Source: a bacterium
GTDB lineage: Bacteria; Spirochaetota; JAHITG01
Assembly (NCBI GenBank): GCA_028711675.1
Contig: JAQTRT010000049.1
Coordinates: forward strand, 1 to 14,121
Reading direction: 5' to 3'
Length of the DNA stretch: 14,121 nt
The notes below the pieces were generated by a model. That model was not told where the DNA came from. It saw nothing but the letters and a program-made list of their open reading frames with translations, and ran no database searches. Numbering within the stretch: position 1 is the stretch's first letter; the number at the start of each line of letters is the position of its first letter. Made by a program: the position numbers and the translations under genes. Shown here one piece after another: positions 9,601 to 14,121 of the stretch.

Positions 9601-12600
9601 TGAACGCTACGAATGCCCTAAATATCGCGGGTTACCCTCTCAGTACAAGGATCTTCAATAATACTGTTATTGGCAGCAGAAGCGACGGTATCTTACTGGC
9701 CAATACAGCTGCTGTGACCCTGTACAATAATATCATCATGCTGAACGGTACGGCAGCCGGTAATTACGGCCTGAGGTATACCGGGACAGCCATAGCATAC
9801 GTGGCATTTAATGATTTTTACAATAATTTTTCCGGGCCTGTACAGGGAACTGTAACGTGGGGGAACGGCAACCGATATACAGATCCGCTCCTGGATACGA
9901 TCACGTCTTACACCATTATCTCGTTCCTCAGCGCGGCGGTCGATTCGGCGACCAACATCCTGAATGAACCGTATCAGGGACTGGGCCTGGATATGGGCTG
10001 GAAAGAGTCGCCGTACATAATGCCCCAGCCTGTCCATAATATCACAAGGTCTAAGGATTATCTCACGATTAACGCGGCTGTCGCCGACCTCTCCAACAAT
10101 AACCAGCTCCGGATCGATCCCGGGATCTATAATGAGGTCCTGCATCTTGCGCGTATGACGAACATCCAGATAGAAGCCCGGTCCTTTGTGAACGGCGGGA
10201 CAAATACGAATACAGTCATCATTGGCGTCAGTTCCACGCCTGTCATCGCGTTCTCGAACTGTTTCAATATAAACATCAGGGGCTTTTCAGCGCGGAACGG
10301 CTCTTACGGCGTTTTCTCACTCGGCAGTTCCCCTAATTCCAATTACATCGCCCACATGAACATCACGGGAGTCGGGATCGGCGTGGGCATCACCAACGGC
10401 GATTTCAATACAGTGACCAGTAACCAGATCTATCAGTGCACGAACGGTATCTATATCATAGGCACATCCAGATCAAATGCCATATTCAGCAATAATATTT
10501 CGAGGAATATGAACGGTGTCTTTATCGCTGATGCAAAAAATAATTTCATCAGGTTCAATGAGGTCAGAAGCAACCAGGTCAACGGGATATATTTATCCGG
10601 AACTGCCGAAGGGAACAGCCTCGGCAATAACCGGATCTATTCAAATACGAAAGCCGGTCTTCATTTAGCAGGTAGATATGTAAGAAATAATCTTGTCATC
10701 AGTAATAGTATTTTCGGCCTCAATCAGTCATGCGGGATATTTTTGACCAATACCTGCTGTAACTATATCCAGAAAAGCAATAAAATATACAGGAACCAGT
10801 ACGGGATCTATGGCAGAAACGCGGTCACTTCCAATGTTTTCGCGCAAAACCGGATCTATTCCAACAGCACCACCTATGGGATTCGTTTTAATGACGGCGC
10901 CAATAATGATAATACGTTTATAAGCAACGATATTTTCAGACATGGTATGGGGATCCAGATCGGAGACGACAACAGAAATAATTTTTTAAATAATCGGATT
11001 TATAACCAGACCACGGTCGGGCTCATGATCACAGGTTATGGTGAGTCCACCCGCGTTTCAGGCAACCAGTTCTACAGTAATAACCTCGCCGGCCCGCCAA
11101 ACGCCGCCATCGTTATAAACGGTTCTGTAAGGAACATTTATGTGATAAGTAATTCGATCTACAACCAGTATAACGGGATCACTTTCAACGGCGGAGGGAT
11201 GCAGAACTTTGTCAGGAACAACAGGATCCACGGTAATTACGGAAATGGGATACTCATCTGGGGCACCACAACGGGGGATATCCGGTCGAATTATATAGCG
11301 CAAAACGAGATCTGCTCCAACACCGGCAGCGGTATCTGTTTTTTCAGCGGCGTGGCGAAAAGGAATGTTGTTGTCAGTAATGTGATCTTCGGCCCTAATC
11401 AGCAGAACGGCATTGCTTTTTCAGGCGGAACCAATAATAAGGTCTACAGAAACCTCATAAAGAATAATTCCGCATACGGTATTTGCAGTAAAAGTAATGC
11501 TCGGGAACAGGTTATAGTGAACAACACTATCTTCAGGTCCATGACAGGGGACGGAGTATTCTTTACGAACTCTACCTCAGGGACCATGTACAATAATATC
11601 ATACTCTCCAACGGGGACGGCGCCGGTGATTACGGTATCCAGAACGCCGGTACGGGTCTCGTATACGCGGGTTATAACGATCTGTACGGCAATGGTGCCG
11701 GACCCACCAACGGCCTATTTCTCTGGGGCGCGAAGAATATCATGAGTGATCCCATGCTGGACACGGCCATGTCCTGTACGATTTCTTCAGCGGCAAGCCC
11801 TGCCGTGGATACCGGTACGACCAATACGGCCGAATCCAAGGTTTACATAGGCTATGGTCCGGACCTGGGCTGGAAGGAATCGCCTTTTATCATCATAAAC
11901 AAAGGTCCTTTTTACGTGGATGACGAGCCGGCTGCTTCTGATTCCAATCCGGGTACGTTCAATATGCCGTTCCGCACCATCCAGCGGGCGGCCAACGTCA
12001 TGATGCCGGGTGCTCCCGGATGCACGTCAGCCACGACCTATATATTCCCGGGGGTTTATCAGGACAGGATCACGGTTTATTCCAACAGAAATCCGGGATG
12101 GATGATATTCACAAAACTTTCCAATACACAGCCCTTGCTGTACGGCTCTTATCTGACCAATACGGGAATAAAGATCACCAATGCGGCCAATGTCATTATC
12201 TCAGGACTGGCTGTCTCTTCCTTTTCGAACGGTATTTTTATAACCGGCGTTTCAACCAATAATGCCGTCAGGGATTGCCGCGTGTATTCCAACGAGTTGA
12301 TCGGCATCCGGATCGGCTCTGAGGATGCGGACAGGAACCTGATATTCGGGAACAGCATCTACGGCACGAACCAGTTCCGCGGTATTTTCATAAGCAGGGG
12401 AGACCGGAATGTCATTCTTTCGAACAGCATTTTCCTGAACAGCAGCGGCGTTGAGTTCACGACTAGCGCCGTGAGCAACCGCCTGGTAGGGAACAATATT
12501 TATTCAAATAATATAGACGGATTTTACTGCTGGTCCGCCACCGCGGGTCCGAACTCCATCCTGAGTAATACGATCTGGGGCGCCAGTCAGAATATAGGCG

Positions 12601-14121
12601 TCGAGATCCGTTATGCCAGCGGTTATCTTGTGGCCAATAACATTATCCGGGAACATTCCTCATACGGGGTCGTCCTGGCCCTTTCCGCGTTTTCCAATCT
12701 CATCAGGGATAATACGATCTCTTCAAACGTCACAGCCGGTGTATACATAGGCTGCGACGGCAATGAGATCATTACCAATGATATCCACGGCCCCGGCCAG
12801 ATCTCCGGCGTTTACCTGAACAGCGCGGATGCGAATGTGGTGAGACTGAACCGCGTTGCTGATCAGGGTTCGTACGGTATCCATATTGCCGGGTCCTCCT
12901 ACAGCAACCACGTTGCGCGGAACTTCCTGGCCGGCAACGGTACTTCCGGCGTGTTTTTCAACGGCGCATCAGCCGGCAGGAACCGGATAGGGACCAATCA
13001 GATCAGGGGGCCGGGCCAGAGTTACGGGGTTCTCATGACGGCTGCCGGTATATTGAATTTGATCTTTTCAAACCAGATCTGTAATAATGCGGATACCGGC
13101 GTTTCCATGGGCACCGCCCGTTCGAATGTGATTGATAACAATGTCATCTGTTCCAACAGGCAGCGGGGCATTGGGTTCGGCATAGATACAGCGGATCAGA
13201 ACACGATAACGGGGAACAGCATCTGGGGCACAAAAGGCGAGGCGGGCATCAGCCTTTCTCTCGGGGATCACAATATCCTGCGTTATAATAATATATATAA
13301 AAATTCAAATTACGGCCTGCTGTTCATCAACGGGGCCAAGAGCAACCAGATCCTTAAAAACACGATATATTCCAATTATGCCTGCGGCATCGCCCTGGAG
13401 TCCGACCAGGAAGACGGTAACCGGATCATGACCAACGATATCTGGGGAACGGTCAACGGATACGGGATCCGGATCGCGGCCGGGGACATGAATATTTTCA
13501 GTTCCAACAGGATACATAACAACCTGTTCGTGGGCGTTAATTTTTACAGTACGGCCAGCTCGAACGTCTTTTCGCGAAATCTTGTGTATTCCAACCAGAT
13601 AAGCGGGATCTCGGTCAACGGAAGCGGTTTTGCGGACAATACCCTTTCCAGCAACATCGTCTTTGGCCCTGATCAGAATTACGGCTTTTATTTCAACGGC
13701 GTCGGCGGAAAGAATATAATTATCCAGCGCAACCTTATCCGTCATAATGACAATTACGGGATCTATCTGAACGCGGCCACCAATATTAAAGTAATCAATA
13801 ATACGATTTTCCGGAGTATTGTGGATGACGGCGTGATCTGGCAGAACACATCCTCGGGCACTCTGTACAATAATATCATCCTTTCCAACGGTGACGGAGC
13901 CGGGGATTACGGGATCGAGAACGCCGGAACCGGTCTTGTGTATGCCGACTTCAATAATGTATATACCAATGGAGGAGGCAAGTTCCTTAATGTGACCCCG
14001 GGACCGAATAACCGGTTCTCAGATCCCCTTCTTGAGACAACGACTTCCTTTACCATCATGTCGCCGTCAAGCCCGGCCGTGGATTCCGGTACGACCAACA
14101 CTCCCGTATCCAAAGTTTACA
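3663..14121 (+). CDS. Giant secreted multidomain beta-helix / FG-GAP propeller protein (3' partial, at least 3,486 residues)
   Basis: I translated the whole frame and found no stop to the window end, where the last full codon is 14118-14120. TTG 3663 is chosen because it gives a textbook signal peptide: MRIFSV, a Leu/Ile/Phe/Cys core, then LLSNA (residues 1-17). Order of domains by residue: unique linker 18-88; beta-helix module 1, 89-617; seven FG-GAP/VCBS repeats about 640-975; Fn3-like domain 976-1088; beta-helix modules 2 (1089-1639), 3 (1649-2116), 4 (2126-2740) and 5 (2748 to the end). The modules are Asn-, Ser- and Gly-rich with Asn-ladder rungs. I see no transmembrane segment after the signal peptide and no catalytic motif. 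An extracellular or surface-anchored adhesin or fibre is inferred. By analogy with the first gene, the unseen end may be a closing cap plus a sorting domain. Confidence 0.9.
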   Translation, partial: MRIFSVLIFCLTLLSNALDLSGTIMSNSIQKVWSDIFDSSSSTLQYMTNGNIYNSSSFGQGTVVGRGYNGLITNFSGFLPDPGSLPIRNVTKSRRYAYLEAALSDASKGDIIEFDPGLYKGTVNLSRRTNLTIRASDWAVYGYNDTTILKGNRIQPVVSLSNAFKCRIIGFTVEAGSFGVFSSANSPNSNYIAHNVIRTNTIGIGVTNGNFNTITSNSIAICSNGVFITGTSRSNNIHGNTIYSNRRYGVCINDEDSDYNRVRKNSIFANRDTGVLLSDADFTIISRNNIYFNTNYGCQLQNVPEKTMIATNAIYSNGGNQQSEGGIGLQGGLDTTILSNRIFGNRQSQMYNSSCNRIRFLRNLVSGGDYGIYLNNAPVSNLIKGNRIIGQTTSGIRMIWGADRFNCISSNQIVGIGGNYGIYACGGYNNTITNNRIVNWQNGVYVGSSSGCSNHSVLNNYITSNSVYGIVLSMASKHLVKRNVLFRNAAGILVDNAAGMIVNNTIARSTSGNGILWQNTSGGQMQNNIFLSNAAYGARRTSSGPVVAGYNDFYGNTLDPTNGGITWNQGNLFGNPRLNASSTYVIASAFSAAVDTATNMFGEPFQGNAPDMGWRESAYTMPVLPRLVDSLQRLDGAPGTTYDTACGDLDGDGDVDVVYGNSGLTNSQVFLNNGTGFYTFRQFLSRKFTPSVLIMDVDRDGDLDIVQGCGSSPSDKNIVWLNDGAANFTESSNFGLGYCLSLCKGDIDNDGDLDIIEGQNPSTSDNGSRIYTNNNGVYRFKETIGFFGLLSLMYNLLVDVNKDGALDYIAAYDSGTMQTKVMTNNGKGTFTYWGNLSAEMNYTYEIAAGDIDNDSDIDFVQANSNTGTRIIVNNWPAAFSISQTLPETNGPTRSVKLGDINNDGSLDLIEANERGSLIYTNNGSGVFSMVTTTTLSKFNAFRLAFADGNDDSDLDVHIATATTNLVYTNKETKYNNPPFQPFNLTAVTQGLSVTLNWSRPSDDRTPSKSLTYNLFIQDFNGRICYYAEDIPGGILNNHTPSAGNLWTTTNIRLTGLRINNYTWGVQAVDSGYRRSVWSIGQFRIGSHSGPFYVHKNLGSDSNDGTSVNPFRTIQKAVDVMSAGYPQCSVPAAYIAGYVYTNRITIRSNLNPGSMTLAKWSNTAPVIWSPSAILSSNYCIMITNADRIVVRDFIFSGSSNQILIKKNSRNNVIRNSSFMDSRGAGVCVFMGAGPGHLIFSNYFHVTGAVNYYQKGSVAIMTNCKFVRVLNNTFYSNLMSSSGTPIRISAASSNTVKFNTAVSNNKGILVEGLSLNNQVVSNILFYSGQISLAGIENIAQGNRVSRNTGGQGINVLGRGNVVFENMVYSNGSGIYQSSSVATNSVISNNYLFNNAAHGILTARRYTRVVNNRCAMNLLTGIYMGGKHEYVSGNTMVTNGVGLKIFSVSNVLTNNMIAGSTNNGSQLSGSYNKIYDLSVINSRRTGMWGVPGQKANRFVRLLVFRSGMDGLNLQGTTNTSFYHCTIVSNLGNGVVISNRASTNIIMNSIIAYNGNYGIYKLTGGGGCFTNFRYNDLYMNSAGNVSGCALGPSTTTADPFFESLDSGSANLCYLLATSPCINTATNIIGISGVYAGSGPDKGFFEYGGDVNHGPFYVDDNTGDDSFSGSRNTPFKTVQRAALAMMTGAPYCTSATAFVFPGTYQEKVTIQSNKNTGLMVFTALSNDRRPHLTGAAITNYGFYLTNAKKVMIAYLNIKNFNRSGIYLAGSSSNNCILNNKVFSNGGSGFGIYLNSDFADKNLIFRNNVFGPNQATGLYIANGDYNTVRSNQFHNNNNNGMYLYITAQYNRICENSIYSNDGLAGIYGYSDGCSRNSIYSNDIWGLNQTYGIYLVDSDYNFIRDNRIHHNEMHGIYLKFTTQSNIINRNLIYSNELTGIKMDDGGGGYFRYNFICSNRISGLNQDYGIQATNNVYYTRIYRNLFVMNATNALNIAGYPLSTRIFNNTVIGSRSDGILLANTAAVTLYNNIIMLNGTAAGNYGLRYTGTAIAYVAFNDFYNNFSGPVQGTVTWGNGNRYTDPLLDTITSYTIISFLSAAVDSATNILNEPYQGLGLDMGWKESPYIMPQPVHNITRSKDYLTINAAVADLSNNNQLRIDPGIYNEVLHLARMTNIQIEARSFVNGGTNTNTVIIGVSSTPVIAFSNCFNINIRGFSARNGSYGVFSLGSSPNSNYIAHMNITGVGIGVGITNGDFNTVTSNQIYQCTNGIYIIGTSRSNAIFSNNISRNMNGVFIADAKNNFIRFNEVRSNQVNGIYLSGTAEGNSLGNNRIYSNTKAGLHLAGRYVRNNLVISNSIFGLNQSCGIFLTNTCCNYIQKSNKIYRNQYGIYGRNAVTSNVFAQNRIYSNSTTYGIRFNDGANNDNTFISNDIFRHGMGIQIGDDNRNNFLNNRIYNQTTVGLMITGYGESTRVSGNQFYSNNLAGPPNAAIVINGSVRNIYVISNSIYNQYNGITFNGGGMQNFVRNNRIHGNYGNGILIWGTTTGDIRSNYIAQNEICSNTGSGICFFSGVAKRNVVVSNVIFGPNQQNGIAFSGGTNNKVYRNLIKNNSAYGICSKSNAREQVIVNNTIFRSMTGDGVFFTNSTSGTMYNNIILSNGDGAGDYGIQNAGTGLVYAGYNDLYGNGAGPTNGLFLWGAKNIMSDPMLDTAMSCTISSAASPAVDTGTTNTAESKVYIGYGPDLGWKESPFIIINKGPFYVDDEPAASDSNPGTFNMPFRTIQRAANVMMPGAPGCTSATTYIFPGVYQDRITVYSNRNPGWMIFTKLSNTQPLLYGSYLTNTGIKITNAANVIISGLAVSSFSNGIFITGVSTNNAVRDCRVYSNELIGIRIGSEDADRNLIFGNSIYGTNQFRGIFISRGDRNVILSNSIFLNSSGVEFTTSAVSNRLVGNNIYSNNIDGFYCWSATAGPNSILSNTIWGASQNIGVEIRYASGYLVANNIIREHSSYGVVLALSAFSNLIRDNTISSNVTAGVYIGCDGNEIITNDIHGPGQISGVYLNSADANVVRLNRVADQGSYGIHIAGSSYSNHVARNFLAGNGTSGVFFNGASAGRNRIGTNQIRGPGQSYGVLMTAAGILNLIFSNQICNNADTGVSMGTARSNVIDNNVICSNRQRGIGFGIDTADQNTITGNSIWGTKGEAGISLSLGDHNILRYNNIYKNSNYGLLFINGAKSNQILKNTIYSNYACGIALESDQEDGNRIMTNDIWGTVNGYGIRIAAGDMNIFSSNRIHNNLFVGVNFYSTASSNVFSRNLVYSNQISGISVNGSGFADNTLSSNIVFGPDQNYGFYFNGVGGKNIIIQRNLIRHNDNYGIYLNAATNIKVINNTIFRSIVDDGVIWQNTSSGTLYNNIILSNGDGAGDYGIENAGTGLVYADFNNVYTNGGGKFLNVTPGPNNRFSDPLLETTTSFTIMSPSSPAVDSGTTNTPVSKVY
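3927..5513 (+). other. Beta-helix module 1 of the giant protein (type A opening)
   Basis: It opens with NVTKSRRYAYLEAAL, IIEFDPGLYKG and TNLTIRA, a cap shared with module 4. PbH1 rungs follow: NYIAHNVIRTN, NTITSNSI, NTIYSNRRYGV, NRIFGN, NNYITSNSVYGIVL. It closes with VNNTIARS, ILWQNTSGG, YNDFYGN, then SAFSAAVDTATN and APDMGWRES (5487-5513). About 529 residues. Confidence 0.8.
5580..6587 (+). other. Seven FG-GAP/VCBS repeats, probably one complete seven-bladed propeller
   Basis: Calcium-loop-like motifs start at residues 647 (GDLDGDGDVD), 695 (MDVDRDGDLD), 745 (GDIDNDGDLD), 798 (VDVNKDGALD), 849 (GDIDNDSDID), 898 (GDINNDGSLD) and 946 (ADGNDDSDLD). Spacings are 48, 50, 53, 51, 49 and 48 residues, the blade length of integrin-like propellers, which argues against dockerins or EF-hands. 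LNN/TNN-G motifs sit between loops as in VCBS repeats. Seven copies match one closed propeller. Loops 4-7 have partly lost the D-x-D-x-D-G ideal. Confidence 0.85.
6588..6926 (+). other. Fn3-like domain linking the propeller to beta-helix module 2
   Basis: About 113 residues: PFNLTAVTQGLSVTLNW, SDDRTPSKSLTYNLFI, a variable middle, then NNYTWGVQAVDSGYRRSVW. The L-x-W ... D-x-TP ... LTYN ... Y-W-VQAVDS pattern is the Fn3-like unit that commonly follows FG-GAP arrays in secreted bacterial proteins. Here it bridges two unlike repeat folds. Confidence 0.7.
6927..8579 (+). other. Beta-helix module 2 of the giant protein (type B opening)
   Basis: It opens with GPFYVHKNLGSDSNDGT and NPFRTIQKAVDVM, the DUF1565-like N-cap of many parallel beta-helices. 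The middle is less regular than modules 3-5 and lacks the I-[FW]-G-x-x-Q rung series. It closes with RYNDLYMN, an ADPFF stretch, SPCINTATN and GSGPDKGFFEY (from 8556), the most divergent closing cap. About 551 residues. Confidence 0.75.
8607..10010 (+). other. Beta-helix module 3 of the giant protein (type B opening)
   Basis: The GPFYVDDNTGDDSFSG opening is followed by TPFKTVQRAALAMMTG and CTSATAFVFPGTYQ, closely matching module 5. Rungs carry VFGPNQATG (from 9069), IWGLNQTYG (from 9291) and ISGLNQDYG (from 9519), each three rungs apart. It closes with YNDFYNN, YTDPLLDT, SFLSAAVDSATN and LDMGWKES. Confidence 0.8.
10038..11882 (+). other. Beta-helix module 4 of the giant protein (type A opening)
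   Basis: It opens with NITRSKDYLTINAAVADL and LRIDPGIYNEVL. It then repeats module 1 features almost in order: SPNSNYIAH, GITNGDFNTVTSN, GTSRSN. Later rungs contain IFGLNQSCG (from 10710) and IFGPNQQNG (from 11385), 225 residues apart, equal to three 75-residue super-repeats. It closes with YNDLYGN, SDPMLDT, SPAVDTGTTNT and GPDLGWKES (11856-11882). Confidence 0.8.
11904..14121 (+). other. Beta-helix module 5 of the giant protein (type B opening; closing cap cut by window end)
   Basis: It opens with GPFYVDDEPAASDSN, then MPFRTIQRAANVMMPG and CTSATTYIFPGVYQ. About 23 rungs of 21-28 residues follow, with Asn ladders. The closing region (YNNIILSNGDGAGDYG, FSDPLLET, SPAVDSGTTNT, SKVY) tracks module 4 and stops just before the expected G-P-D-x-G-W residues. 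Confidence 0.8.
12357..13676 (+). repeat. Three-rung super-repeat of about 219 bp in module 5
   Basis: Every third rung carries I/V-[YWHRF]-G-x-x-x: IYGTNQ (12357), IWGASQ (12573), IHGPGQ (12783), IRGPGQ (13002), IWGTKG (13221), IWGTVN (13440), VFGPDQ (13659). Spacings are 216, 210, 219, 219, 219 and 219 bases, with two plain rungs between each pair. The copies are diverged at DNA level. Confidence 0.8.

Noticed and set aside
9693..10145. 150-codon reverse-strand open frame, and a similar one at 13305-13745
   Set aside because: Both are opposite repetitive beta-helix coding DNA. Similar shadows recur wherever the rung codons repeat, so they are by-products of the repeat.
8607..11882. Pectate lyase or other polysaccharide-degrading activity in the beta-helix modules
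   Set aside because: The fold alone does not imply catalysis, and no recognisable set of lyase or hydrolase catalytic residues recurs in the rungs.
12357..13676. CRISPR array or DNA-level satellite
   Set aside because: The periodicity exists in the protein. The DNA copies are strongly diverged and have no constant repeat with unique spacers.
3663..14121. Assembly artefact or frameshifted pseudogene
   Set aside because: The frame is open for 3,486 codons with consistent rung structure, and duplicated parts differ mainly at silent sites. Neither mis-joined repeats nor a decaying gene would look like this.

Overview
The window is one surface/secretome locus, with all genes on the + strand. It holds the 3' end of a right-handed beta-helix protein (1-958), a complete 771-residue fibre-like protein with YadA-head-type repeats (1271-3586), and the 5' part of a very large gene (3663 to beyond 14121). 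I read that last frame codon by codon and it is open to the window edge: at least 3,486 residues with no stop. No RNA genes, CRISPR arrays, insertion sequences, transposases or recognisable enzymes are visible.

Organism: both complete N-termini carry Sec-type signal peptides. The first protein ends in a domain resembling the type IX secretion (Por) sorting / FlgD-Ig-like C-terminal domains. The proteins are rich in Asn, Ser, Thr and Gly and are built from PbH1 rungs, FG-GAP/VCBS and Fn3-like units. This fits a Gram-negative bacterium with a large repertoire of secreted repeat proteins, such as Bacteroidota/FCB-group relatives, Elusimicrobiota or similar uncultivated phyla. Nothing in the window fixes the phylum.

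Layout: (1) 1-958, terminal beta-helix rungs, a module-closing motif and a C-terminal sorting-like domain. (2) 959-1270, an AT-rich gap with a possible extended -10 promoter, a 30-bp tandem repeat and a strong terminator-like hairpin directly before the ribosome binding site of the next gene. (3) 1271-3586, a signal peptide, an N-terminal beta domain, about eleven head repeats, a stalk-like region and a C-terminal domain resembling the peptidase G2 / intramolecular-chaperone type. (4) 3587-3662, a short gap with a hairpin but no poly-T. (5) 3663 to the end, the giant protein: signal peptide, beta-helix module 1, a seven-repeat FG-GAP propeller, an Fn3-like domain, then beta-helix modules 2, 3, 4 and 5, the last cut by the window end.

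Each beta-helix module has its own opening cap (two types, in the order A-B-B-A-B) and a closing cap ending in variants of GPDMGWRES. The first gene ends in the same closing cap, so the first and third genes are probably paralogues. The least expected feature is a higher-order periodicity. In modules 3 and 5, every third rung carries an I-[FWYH]-G-x-x-Q motif, giving a repeat of about 73 residues (219 bp) that holds for seven successive cycles in module 5. I infer a cell-surface or extracellular fibre/adhesin role for the locus. No catalytic function can be read from the sequence.
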